A stretch of 64,000 bases of DNA from JABDLO01 sp041749255 (GTDB lineage Bacteria; Bacteroidota; Bacteroidia; Chitinophagales; Saprospiraceae), in NCBI GenBank assembly GCA_041749255.1, contig JBGTBR010000018.1:1-64000 (forward strand). Reading direction: 5' to 3'. The notes beneath the pieces are model-generated. The model did no database searches, was not told the DNA's origin, and worked only from the letters and a program-made list of their open reading frames with translations. Position numbers and translations under genes: made by a program. This document shows positions 24,117 through 31,939 of this stretch, piece by piece. Position 1 is the stretch's first letter, and every line of letters begins with the position of its first letter.

Positions 24117-24204
24117 GACCTTCGAGGTTTTACCCTAAAACTTGATAATACCCAAAGCTAATAACACAATTTTGATCATTAATTTTAACAGAAACCTCGA
24201 AGTC
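24117..24204. mobile_element. 89-bp REP-ended element, copy E6
   Basis: Nearly identical to E3, including ACTTGATAATACCCAAAGCT and AACACAATTTTGATCATTAA. The right end lacks one G (CTCGAAGTC). It lies upstream of the vapBC promoter. Confidence 0.88.
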
Positions 24205-24215
24205 TTGTAATTTTA

Positions 24216-24364
24216 AACCTCGAAGGTCTTTGCTTCTAAAACACGCCTGTCTGCCAGGGTTATTTGTTAATTGCATAAACGGGCTTACGCCCAAAAGCAT
24301 AGATTAGTGTTCCAGGTGAAATGTGAGATCATCCCCAACCAAAATAAAATACAACCACAAAGGG
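24216..24364 (+). repeat. REP unit plus long dispersed repeat, copy 3
   Basis: Matches copy 2 (12610-12758) with only a few changes: hairpin GGGCTTACGCCC, GTGTTCCAGGTGAAATGTGA, AAAATACAACCACAAAG. With E6 it repeats the RAYT 3' flank. Confidence 0.88.
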
Positions 24365-24390
24365 GGAGCAAAGGAGTTCGATAATCATAC

Positions 24391-24475
24391 CATCTTTGCG
24401 GTTTCCTTTGCGGTTTTTCTTAGCGTTCTTGGCGTGAACCCCATCACAAGAGCAAGTCGTATAATACTTCGTAAT
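24391..24475. repeat. Dispersed repeat TTGCGGTTTCCTTTGCGG, copy A
   Basis: Holds CATCTTTGCGGTTTCCTTTG, then ATCACAAGAGCAAGTCGTAT and AATACTTCGTAAT. An inverted copy is at 46480-46552. Confidence 0.75.
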
Positions 24476-24544
24476 GATATCAGACCCTAAACCATAAAAA
24501 ATCCCAAGGGAATGATACATATTTGATCATAAATGCACACTTGA

Positions 24545-24557
24545 AACCTCGAAGATC
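24545..24557 (+). repeat. Solo REP palindrome (variant AACCTCGAAGATC)
   Basis: One change from the common unit, followed by a more decayed AACATCAAAGCC near 24587 just before the T9SS gene stop. Marks the end of the repeat-rich patch. Confidence 0.7.
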
Positions 24558-24608
24558 TTGTATAAAAATCATAAATACCCACCAGAAACATCAAAGCCCT
24601 TTATCTTA

Positions 24609-26147
24609 TCACCTGGTAATAAAAATCTTGCCTGTTAGAGCCCCCTTGCCATCACTCAAGCGGTATATGTACATGCCCTGAGCAATGGATTGTACCGAAA
24701 CAGCTCCTTTATTCAATGATGGGTCCATCATGATTAATTTACCGTGCATATCAAAGATCTGTAACATCATGGGTTGAGTGGATGAGTAGTCAAAATATAT
24801 GATATCGCGAGCAGGGTTGGGGAATACTTTAAATCCTTCTAAAAAATGATCTTCTGTGCTGGTAGTACCTTCTGTGGAATAAAAATACAATAATCTCTCA
24901 TCGGGCACCCATTGGTCGCCTTCCCATACAAATAGTTCAATGACACTCACTGTGGCCGTAAATCCTCCAAAAAAGGGAGCTACAAGAACATCTTCGAAAG
25001 ATAAATCTTCATCGTAATAGTAATCTTCACGTTCATCCGCAACCCACATTTCTGAATTTTCATCCCAGTCAAAGGTTACATATTGTATTAAATTATTGTT
25101 ATTGTCATAGGAAAATTCTTCCCGAAATAAAGCTTCCCATTCGTTGACGCCTAATTCATAGAAAGACTCAGTATATGATGTGAGGTTACCATTTGAATCA
25201 AATGTTTGTTCTATTCTGAAAAGAGGGGACCAATCCATTCCATTGAAATCATAAATGAAATCTACTTCTTCTATAAGGTTTCCATTGGAATCATACGTGA
25301 AAGTGGTACGTTCAATAGCAAGCCACAAGTCTTCTTCTTCAATGTAGGCCTCCTTAATAATTTCTATAAGCTGATCATTGTTGTTATAGGTATATAAATC
25401 TCTCGAACCGTCTTCCCACGCCTCAGTTTCTTCATCCCATATTTCAGTCAACTCCATGGATAAGTTACCATCTACATAAGAATATGTGCTTCTTGAAACA
25501 GGGATCAATTTTTCAAGATCATCATCATACGATTCATTTACTGAAGACAGCAATAAATTATCATTGTCATATGTATCGTCAGTCTTATTGATCGTCACCC
25601 ACATATTGTCAATCCATTCCCGAATGGTTGTATTTGTGGTATTACCGTTCATGTCATATTGGTAAAGTATTTGCAATTCTAGAATATAACCACCTGCGCC
25701 ATCCGGATAATCAAAAGTTAAAGAAGAAACCCTTCCATGGCTTTCATATTCAAATGTCCAACGTTCATATATTTCATAGCGATTGCCAAGCCAATCGTAG
25801 TCGATGATGGTTTCAACCTGATCGTTTTCATTGTAAAAAAAATCAAATTTATACAAGGTAGAATAGGACATAGATCCTGGATTGTAGGTTTGAGTCAAAA
25901 GGCTATCCATGTAAATTTTGTCATTAAAAGAACTTCTTTTTTTGACATCTCTTATATACACTTCCAGTATACCCGGATCATGATTTTCTTCCAGTTTTTG
26001 TTTGATGCTGCGGAGGCTTTCTGTTTTTGTCGGTTTCTGAACTTGTTGCCGAAGACGCTCTCCCGGCCTTTTGTTATCGTTTTGAGCAAAAAGGAGTAAC
26101 CCAAAAATAAGAAAAGGAAAAAGGGTAATCATTTTTTTCATAATCAT
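24609..26147 (-). CDS. Secreted T9SS cargo protein with YD-like repeats
   Basis: 512 residues (start perhaps two codons later at MKK). The signal peptide ends at LLLFAQ. From about 95 to 400 the sequence is a series of diverged repeats of 35-55 residues built on FTYDSNGNLIEE, LYTYNNNDQLIEI and FSYDNNNNLIQYV, resembling the YD or RHS-like beta repeats of Bacteroidota surface proteins. The last 80 residues (FKVFPNPARDIIYFDYSS, GMYIYRLSDGKG, FITR) are a type A sorting domain for the type IX system, so the protein should cross the outer membrane and be anchored or released. Very acidic. Ligand unknown. Confidence 0.88.
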   Translation of the reverse strand: MIMKKMITLFPFLIFGLLLFAQNDNKRPGERLRQQVQKPTKTESLRSIKQKLEENHDPGILEVYIRDVKKRSSFNDKIYMDSLLTQTYNPGSMSYSTLYKFDFFYNENDQVETIIDYDWLGNRYEIYERWTFEYESHGRVSSLTFDYPDGAGGYILELQILYQYDMNGNTTNTTIREWIDNMWVTINKTDDTYDNDNLLLSSVNESYDDDLEKLIPVSRSTYSYVDGNLSMELTEIWDEETEAWEDGSRDLYTYNNNDQLIEIIKEAYIEEEDLWLAIERTTFTYDSNGNLIEEVDFIYDFNGMDWSPLFRIEQTFDSNGNLTSYTESFYELGVNEWEALFREEFSYDNNNNLIQYVTFDWDENSEMWVADEREDYYYDEDLSFEDVLVAPFFGGFTATVSVIELFVWEGDQWVPDERLLYFYSTEGTTSTEDHFLEGFKVFPNPARDIIYFDYSSTQPMMLQIFDMHGKLIMMDPSLNKGAVSVQSIAQGMYIYRLSDGKGALTGKIFITR

Positions 26148-26348
26148 TGTTTTAGTGATGTTACATCGGGTGATACTAATAATGATCCAATACGGGTCAA
26201 TTGAAATCTTTCAGCTAAATTAATAGAAAAAGTATTACAAAAGTTAAGTTTCTGCCATTTTAACTGCAATCATAAAATCTCAGTTGACAAGATTCCTTGA
26301 ATTCATTTTTGTATATACGTTCCTTTTTCTTTTTTTTATAAAGGTACT

Positions 26349-27575
26349 TCAGTTAAAATCACCGATTTTAATCATCTCTATTTGTATAGTACTTATTCCT
26401 TCTTCATCTGCCGGCAATGTTATGAAATTTTGGATGGGAATATATGGTTTTACATCATTGGGAAATGATTTGTTGATACCTAAAATCACTTTGGTCATTA
26501 CGGATAGATCCGTTGAATTGACTCTGCCATCTCCATTGGCATCAGCTGCTATCAGCATTTTTTCATTGGCAAAAGGTACCAAACTTAAAATGTGCCTAAC
26601 CAGAATGACGAGATCTGTTGAATTGACGCCCACTGTCGTTGACTTACTATCACTGTATTCAACAAAAATTACCGGATTTTCTATTTCCGGATATTCCATT
26701 GAAGGGTATTCAAAAGCAAAAGATTCTCCATCCCATGAAGAAATCAGATTATAGTTGACTTCTGGATCGGTCATGGATTGTAATTGCAAAGTAAGCGAGT
26801 CCTGAGATGGAGAAAAATCTTTTGTCCATGTCAGGACTATTTCATACAGTTTTCCATTGTCGTCTCCATCACCGTCACCGTCACCATCACCGTCACCGTC
26901 ACCATCACCGTCTCCATCGCCGTCCCCGTCACCGTCACCGTCACCGTCACCGTCACCGTCACCATCACCGTCACCGTCACCATCACCATCACCATCACCA
27001 TCACCATCTCCATCACCGTCCCCATCTCCTGAGATCATTCCGGTAGCTCCGGTTGCTGATATTCTATCGCTCAAAATCGACATATTGGCTGCCACATTGT
27101 AATGGGTATTGCCACCAGGAGAAATCACACTAAAACTGGGTGTACCCCAGTACGAACCAAAAGTTTGTGTTTTGTATAAGTTGGTCACATTCAATGCTCC
27201 TCCGGAGGCACTAATTCCCGGAAAAGTGATGCCATGTTTGGCTTTGTACCCATTGACATCATTATCGTTATCTCCGCCCAATACGGTCATTTCAAAAAAT
27301 TCAACATCGGCTTTTCCTTCCCCCCATTGGACGTATAACGCCTGCACATCTTTTGCGATGGCATTGCAAGGAGGGCAGTCCACAAAAAAGATTTTAATCA
27401 CAACGGTTTTTCCTTTGTTGAGATAATCTTCATACAGCTGATGGGTTTTTCCATCTGAATCCGTCACGGTGAAATCAGGGTGCATTTGTGCAAATGTCCG
27501 GTTTAATCCTACGCTCAAAAAGCATATGAAAACTGGCAATAAAATTCTATGGCTAAGTATTTGTAATTTGTACAT
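26349..27575 (-). CDS. Secreted thioredoxin-like protein with (GD)28 linker and dockerin-like end
   Basis: 408 residues in four parts. The signal peptide ends near residue 30 (NRTFAQ). A thioredoxin/AhpC-like domain (about 31-180) has the redox pair Cys67 and Cys70 (FFVDCPPCNAIAKD). A linker of 28 Gly-Asp dipeptides is encoded by 26862-27029. A cohesin-like strand region follows, then a dockerin-type I segment with calcium loop ADANGDGRVNSTDL and a partial first loop (VGVNSTDLVILVRHIL), ending IQIEMIKIGDFN, the usual tail of Bacteroidota dockerin-like exported proteins. The active site suggests thiol-disulfide chemistry outside the cell. No T9SS sorting domain is clear, so the anchoring mode is unknown. 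Confidence 0.85.
   Translation of the reverse strand: MYKLQILSHRILLPVFICFLSVGLNRTFAQMHPDFTVTDSDGKTHQLYEDYLNKGKTVVIKIFFVDCPPCNAIAKDVQALYVQWGEGKADVEFFEMTVLGGDNDNDVNGYKAKHGITFPGISASGGALNVTNLYKTQTFGSYWGTPSFSVISPGGNTHYNVAANMSILSDRISATGATGMISGDGDGDGDGDGDGDGDGDGDGDGDGDGDGDGDGDGDGDGDGDGDGDGDGDGDGDGDDNGKLYEIVLTWTKDFSPSQDSLTLQLQSMTDPEVNYNLISSWDGESFAFEYPSMEYPEIENPVIFVEYSDSKSTTVGVNSTDLVILVRHILSLVPFANEKMLIAADANGDGRVNSTDLSVMTKVILGINKSFPNDVKPYIPIQNFITLPADEEGISTIQIEMIKIGDFN
26862..27029. repeat. Hexanucleotide microsatellite, 28 units coding Gly-Asp
   Basis: 168 bases of (GGNGAY)n on the minus strand, i.e. runs of ACCGTC, ACCATC, TCCATC and CCCGTC on the plus strand. Synonymous differences between units (GAC/GAT and GGT/GGA/GGG) show it is not brand new, but the ACCGTC and ACCATC runs are near-perfect and could expand or shrink by slippage in steps of two residues without breaking the frame. 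Confidence 0.95.
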
Positions 27576-27670
27576 ATTATGTAGATTGTTTTCAATAATA
27601 TGAATGAACCTTTTATGTCAAAGAGATCTTCTAACAAAATTACATTAAAATTCATGCCAAAGCATATAAA

Positions 27671-28405
27671 ATGCATCAAATTTTGAGCGATCAGGGTAGG
27701 AAAGAGAAAATCACTTACATTGACCTTGGTCAGATCGCATATAATGAGGCCTGGGAAAAGCAAACTTCTCTGCATAAGGAAGTTGTGCAGTCAAAACTGA
27801 ATAAAGGAAACTCCATTTTCCAGGTAAGTGACCATTTTCTTTTGTTTTGCGAACACAATCCGGTTTACACATTAGGGAAAAGTGGAAAAGTGGAAAACTT
27901 ACTCCTCCAAGAACCGGAACTTGCCCAAAAAGGCATTGAGTTTTATAAAATCAATAGGGGAGGGGATATCACTTTTCATGGCCCGGGTCAGATTACCGGT
28001 TATCCCATTTTTGACCTTGATTTATTTTTTACCGATGTGCATCGATATGTAAGATGTTTGGAAGAGGTGATCATCCTGACTTTGCGGGAATTTAAAATAG
28101 CCGGAATCAGGTTGGAAGGATATACGGGTGTGTGGATTGCCCCCAAAAAGGAAGGTGAGAAGCACAGGAAAATATGCGCCATGGGTGTTCACTTATCCAG
28201 GTGGGTCACAATGCACGGTTTTGCGCTAAATGTCAACACCGATTTACAATACTACAATTATATCATTCCCTGCGGAATTGATGACAGCAATAAATCAGTA
28301 ACCTCTATTCAAAATGAGACGGGTGTTATGACAGATATGGACGAGGTTAAACATATATTGAAAAAATATTTTTCTTTGGTATTTAATTTTGATTATAAAG
28401 AATAA
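27671..28405 (+). CDS. lipB: Lipoyl(octanoyl) transferase
   Basis: 244 residues. Octanoyl-ACP:protein N-octanoyltransferase, first step of lipoate attachment to the E2 and GcvH domains in the cytoplasm. Family blocks are all present: FCEHNPVYTLGKSGK (59-73), INRGGDITFHGPGQITGYP (94-112), Lys167 in HRKICAMGVHLSRWV and catalytic Cys201 in IIPCGIDD. Length is slightly above the 210-230 norm because of the N-terminal 12 residues; a later start is not supported by an ATG before the YIDLGQIAYNEAW block. No lipA neighbour in view. Confidence 0.95.
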   Translation: MHQILSDQGRKEKITYIDLGQIAYNEAWEKQTSLHKEVVQSKLNKGNSIFQVSDHFLLFCEHNPVYTLGKSGKVENLLLQEPELAQKGIEFYKINRGGDITFHGPGQITGYPIFDLDLFFTDVHRYVRCLEEVIILTLREFKIAGIRLEGYTGVWIAPKKEGEKHRKICAMGVHLSRWVTMHGFALNVNTDLQYYNYIIPCGIDDSNKSVTSIQNETGVMTDMDEVKHILKKYFSLVFNFDYKE

Positions 28406-28416
28406 ACTATATATTA

Positions 28417-28548
28417 TTGAAATAATGTGTTGAATAATTATTGTATTTTTGTGTATTATTTTAATCCAAAGAATAAATAAATACTAAGTACAGAGGGTTA
28501 AAAGTCGTATTACCCGCCCCATTTACAAGTCTGAAAGGCGGGTTTTTT
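28417..28548 (+). ncRNA. Candidate small RNA (promoter-like box to terminator)
   Basis: TATTTTTG (28444-28451) with TTGA 23 bases upstream looks like a promoter, and an intrinsic terminator follows at 28513-28548. The roughly 90 bases between contain no open frame of note. It could be a small RNA or an attenuated leader for the thioesterase gene at 28588. Speculative. Confidence 0.3.
28513..28548 (+). terminator. Intrinsic terminator between lipB and the thioesterase gene
   Basis: CCCGCC (28513-28518) pairs with GGCGGG (28537-28542), followed directly by six T. Confidence 0.75.
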
Positions 28549-28587
28549 CTATTGTAAATTCCAAATTTAATAACTATAATTTTAGCC

Positions 28588-29112
28588 ATGAGTGCGAAGG
28601 AAAAACTGGTCAAAGATTCTCATACCATAATGACGGAGCTCATCATGCCAAACGACACCAACCCGCTGGGAAATCTCATGGGTGGCAATCTTATGAAATG
28701 GATGGACGTAGCCGCTGCCATTTGTGCATCCAAACATTGCGAGGCGCATGCAGTTACCGCATCAGTAGATCATGTTTCTTTTCAGAATCCCATAAAACTG
28801 GGTGATGTCATCACCATCAATGCCTATATTACACGAGCTTTTAATTCATCGGTAGAAATTTATGTAGAAGTAACCTCCTCTGATATCAAAGGTGGAAATA
28901 CACAAAAATCGAATCATGCGTATTTTACTTTTGTAGCTTTGGACACAGATACTCTAAAACCATTACCAGTCCCTAAACTCAAGCCAGTGTCTACAGAGGA
29001 ATTGACCCGTTATGAAGGCGCTTCACGCAGACGGGAATTGCGCCTCATTTTGAGTGGCAGGATTAAACCCCAGGAAGCCAACGAAATAAAAAATTATTTT
29101 AAAAATATGTAA
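28588..29112 (+). CDS. Acyl-CoA thioesterase, hotdog fold (YciA/BACH type)
   Basis: 174 residues. NPLGNLMGGNLMKWMDVAAAI is the conserved helix of the acyl-CoA hydrolase group, with the Asn and Asp (MPNDTN, WMDVAA) at catalytic positions. VTASVDHVSFQNPIKLGDVI and VEVTSSDIKGG are the central strands. The enzyme should release free acids from acyl-CoA in the cytoplasm. The C-terminal 40 residues (ELTRYEGASRRRELRLILSG) are a basic extension common in Bacteroidota members. Convergent with the SDR gene, leaving only 4 bases between. Confidence 0.9.
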   Translation: MSAKEKLVKDSHTIMTELIMPNDTNPLGNLMGGNLMKWMDVAAAICASKHCEAHAVTASVDHVSFQNPIKLGDVITINAYITRAFNSSVEIYVEVTSSDIKGGNTQKSNHAYFTFVALDTDTLKPLPVPKLKPVSTEELTRYEGASRRRELRLILSGRIKPQEANEIKNYFKNM

Positions 29113-29116
29113 CCTG

Positions 29117-29905
29117 TTACCCCCTTCCACTCCTATCGATAAAATTGTTTCCAGCTTGTTGTGTACCCATCACCAAAACATCCTGAATGGTTACATGCCT
29201 GGGTCTGGAAGCCATAAAATATATGATCTCCGCTACATCTTTAGAAGTCAGGGGTTTAAAATCTTCATAAATCTTTGCTCTTTGCTCGTCACCGTGAAAT
29301 CTGACTTTAGCAAACTCGGTTTCCTCTACATGTCCCGGTGATACCTGACCTACCCTGATATTATGTTTATAGAGATCGAGTCGTATACTTTTAGTCAGGG
29401 CATCTACAGCATATTTAGTAGCACAATACACATTGCCACTGGGATAGACTTCGTGTCCGGCACTGGAACACACGTTGATTATAAATCCTTTTTTGCGATC
29501 TACCATGTAAGGTGAAACCATACGGGTAATGTATAACAATCCTTTTATATTGGTATCGATCATGACATTCCAGTCAGATACATCACCTTTGTGAATAGGT
29601 GCTAATCCACTGGCCAGTCCGGCATTGTTGATGAGAATATCCACTTTTTTCCACTTCTCATCTAAAGAATCAAAAGCTTTTCTGGTTGCATCGAAATCTC
29701 TGATATCAAATACAAGAGGCAACACCTTAACCACATATTTTCTTACCCATTTTTCTGCCAGTTCATTGAGCCTGTCTTCCCGTCTTCCAGTAATAATCAG
29801 ATGGTAGCCCCTCTTTGCAAACAGATTCGCAGTAGCTCTCCCAATGCCTGAGGTGGCTCCTGTAACCAATACGATTTTTTCTATAGGTTCTTTGTTTTTT
29901 TTCAT
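29117..29905 (-). CDS. SDR-family oxidoreductase, YdfG-like
   Basis: 262 residues. Cofactor loop TGATSGIG (15-22), NNAG (93-96) and the catalytic triad Ser148, Tyr160, Lys164 (SSAGHEVYPSGNVYCATKYA). The following GQVSPGHVEETEFAKVRFHG and SRPRHVTIQDVLVMGTQQAG are hallmarks of the YdfG branch, NADP-dependent 3-hydroxy acid or serine dehydrogenases. Arg40-Arg41 after the second strand (ITGRREDRL) supports NADP. Cytoplasmic, single gene, 21 bases before the next gene's stop on the same strand, so possibly cotranscribed with the TlpA-like lipoprotein upstream. Confidence 0.92.
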   Translation of the reverse strand: MKKNKEPIEKIVLVTGATSGIGRATANLFAKRGYHLIITGRREDRLNELAEKWVRKYVVKVLPLVFDIRDFDATRKAFDSLDEKWKKVDILINNAGLASGLAPIHKGDVSDWNVMIDTNIKGLLYITRMVSPYMVDRKKGFIINVCSSAGHEVYPSGNVYCATKYAVDALTKSIRLDLYKHNIRVGQVSPGHVEETEFAKVRFHGDEQRAKIYEDFKPLTSKDVAEIIYFMASRPRHVTIQDVLVMGTQQAGNNFIDRSGRG

Positions 29906-29926
29906 ACTACTACTATTTTAACCGGT

Positions 29927-31234
29927 TTATAACTCGGATCTCATCTCTGCAATGATTCGATGAAAATCAATTTTAAATTGTTCATAAACAGGTGTTGCAG
30001 GTCCATTAAAACCTGTGTGAATATACATTATTTCGTTATGTTGATTTACAAATATAAGAGTAGGGAAGGCTCTGAAAGCTGAAATTGATGAAAAACTTTG
30101 GGATACTTCATCCTTATTTTTATGTCCGCCCAGTAACACCTCATAGGGGACATTCATTTTTTGCTTAAACTTTTCTATGGCTTTCAATGCTTTCTCTTCA
30201 TCCCTGTATTGCTCAAAAGCGATACTTATAACTTCTATGTCACCGGGCTCTTCACTGGTGATAAAATCGATGAGAAATTGGCTTTCATCCATGCAATTGG
30301 GGCACCATGTACCCATAATCTGTATCAATTTTATCTTGCCCTGGTACACCGAATCTTCCGGACTGATCAGGTCACCTTTTGAATTGGGAAGAGAAAAAGC
30401 CATTTTTTGACCTGTACTGTATTCTGTAAGGGAAAATGCATCTTGCAAAGCAGCATTTTCATCCTTCATTCCTGTCCAGTTGGCTCTGTAGTGGATGCCC
30501 GATCTGAAAACACCATTGACCGAACCATCTTCATTCATTTTTGCATTGAAGTAATAGGCATGTGATCCGTCAAATGTACCCATATACAGTTTATTGCGGA
30601 TTACTTGTCCATAAAGAAATCGATAGTCTCCCGTCTCAGTGAGAAAAGTACCCGATATGTCCATCCCATTTTGTTCGAATATCCCTACAGCATCAAATTC
30701 AGTTCCGTCTTCTTCTGTAAAAGTAACAGCCCATCTGCCACTAAAGTCTGCTTCAGGCTTCGGGTTGCTGTTGGTATATAAACTGTTTTGACCCTGGTAC
30801 GCTTTGAAGGGTATCCTGTATGAATCCCGGTAATTTACATGCCAATAACCCTCAATGATATTTTCTTCATAAATGGCATGAATATAGGTATCGTAAACCG
30901 GAAAATCAATTATGATGGTGTCTTTAGCGGTTGCTCTGTCCAGGCCATAAACTATGTCACTCACCAGTATCCTTTCTTCGCCATTGATGATTTCTATATA
31001 AAATGAATCGGGGTGCACATAGACCACATTCATAAGAAATGCAATGATATCACCTTCTTCAAAATGCGTGCTCATCTGGTCTTCAGCACCGGCATATGGC
31101 ACTCTGTCCAATTCCAATGTAGCCCTCCAGATGCCCGGCGGCAGTGCATTATGTCCTGATTTTATTTCTACACAAGAATGAAAAAGAATAGAGAGAAAAA
31201 CAATGATAAAATATCCGTATTTAAACATATGCAT
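29927..31234 (-). CDS. TlpA-like thioredoxin-domain lipoprotein
   Basis: 435 residues (a start two codons later is equally possible). Lipobox LFHSC with the modified Cys at 21. Residues about 30-255 are a beta-rich domain of the kind found ahead of thioredoxin domains in Bacteroidota peroxiredoxin-like proteins (DUF4369-like). The C-terminal thioredoxin domain (about 295-430) has Cys311 and Cys314 in MGTWCPNCMDESQF and a cis-Pro segment FRAFPTLIFVNQ. It should act as an extracytoplasmic thiol-disulfide reductase. Its partner protein is not evident from the neighbours. Confidence 0.9.
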   Translation of the reverse strand: MHMFKYGYFIIVFLSILFHSCVEIKSGHNALPPGIWRATLELDRVPYAGAEDQMSTHFEEGDIIAFLMNVVYVHPDSFYIEIINGEERILVSDIVYGLDRATAKDTIIIDFPVYDTYIHAIYEENIIEGYWHVNYRDSYRIPFKAYQGQNSLYTNSNPKPEADFSGRWAVTFTEEDGTEFDAVGIFEQNGMDISGTFLTETGDYRFLYGQVIRNKLYMGTFDGSHAYYFNAKMNEDGSVNGVFRSGIHYRANWTGMKDENAALQDAFSLTEYSTGQKMAFSLPNSKGDLISPEDSVYQGKIKLIQIMGTWCPNCMDESQFLIDFITSEEPGDIEVISIAFEQYRDEEKALKAIEKFKQKMNVPYEVLLGGHKNKDEVSQSFSSISAFRAFPTLIFVNQHNEIMYIHTGFNGPATPVYEQFKIDFHRIIAEMRSEL

Positions 31235-31362
31235 ATAGATGTAGTAAATAATTTAGAAACTGAATACATGTAACATGGATATGGAATGTTCCATTCCAGT
31301 CAGTATTCATTAAACCAATAATCTAACTTCAACAAAATTGAAAGCTGACGGTTGAAAGTAGG

Positions 31363-31896
31363 CTATTTCGTCTTCTCTCCAACGAATTGATCCTCTTTGT
31401 ATTTGAATAGAACATTGAAAGTGGTCAAACTTCCATATATTCTCGTAATGTATTGTTGAATATTTACCTTTTCTTCGTCTGTGAGATTACTGGAGTTTAC
31501 TCTTTGTTCCATGACGCGAAGCCTGTCTCTGACCATGACAATTTTATGAAAAAATGCATCAATGGGAATTTCCTTTTCTTTTAGACTGGGATCTTTAGGC
31601 CTGAGAATCATGACTCCCTCATCCCATTTATCACCTAATTCTACTTGTTCAGTAATATCAGAAAATGCTCTTAGTATCTTGACCAATGATTTTTCTGCAG
31701 CGGTATAAGTCAGTTCTCCTTCTGCTTCCAGGGCTTCGATGATTTCCCAATTACTGTATTCCTTGCCCACATGTTTAATTCCATAGGTAATAAAACAAAC
31801 TTTATATGCAACCACATCAATACCGATAATAACGCCATGCCCGTAAGCCGGATGATTTACCCTTGAGCCTACTCCAAGAAGCTTTTTTTCACTCAT
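31363..31896 (-). CDS. Small Tudor/KOW-like protein of unknown function next to dynamin-like GTPase
   Basis: 177 residues. The N-terminal 60 (GVGSRVNHPAYGHGVIIGID, then VCFITYGIKHVGKEY) resemble the small beta-barrel found at the C-terminus of UvrD-type helicases, where HPxYGxG is the signature. The remainder is helical with many charged residues (DEEKVNIQQYITRIYGSL). Similar proteins are widespread in Bacteroidota without a known role. It follows the dynamin-like gene by 43 bases on the same strand, suggesting a functional pair. No membrane segment. Confidence 0.75.
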   Translation of the reverse strand: MSEKKLLGVGSRVNHPAYGHGVIIGIDVVAYKVCFITYGIKHVGKEYSNWEIIEALEAEGELTYTAAEKSLVKILRAFSDITEQVELGDKWDEGVMILRPKDPSLKEKEIPIDAFFHKIVMVRDRLRVMEQRVNSSNLTDEEKVNIQQYITRIYGSLTTFNVLFKYKEDQFVGEKTK

Positions 31897-31939
31897 TTGC
31901 TTTCAAAGTTTTTATGTATTTTAAAATCAATGCAATGTA

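Noticed and set aside
26784..27102. Open frames of Ser-Pro, His-Arg and Val-Thr repeats on the plus strand, and Met-Val/Val-Thr repeats in another minus frame
   Set aside because: They are other-frame readings of the hexanucleotide tract; the Gly-Asp frame is the one continuous with a signal peptide, thioredoxin and dockerin domains.
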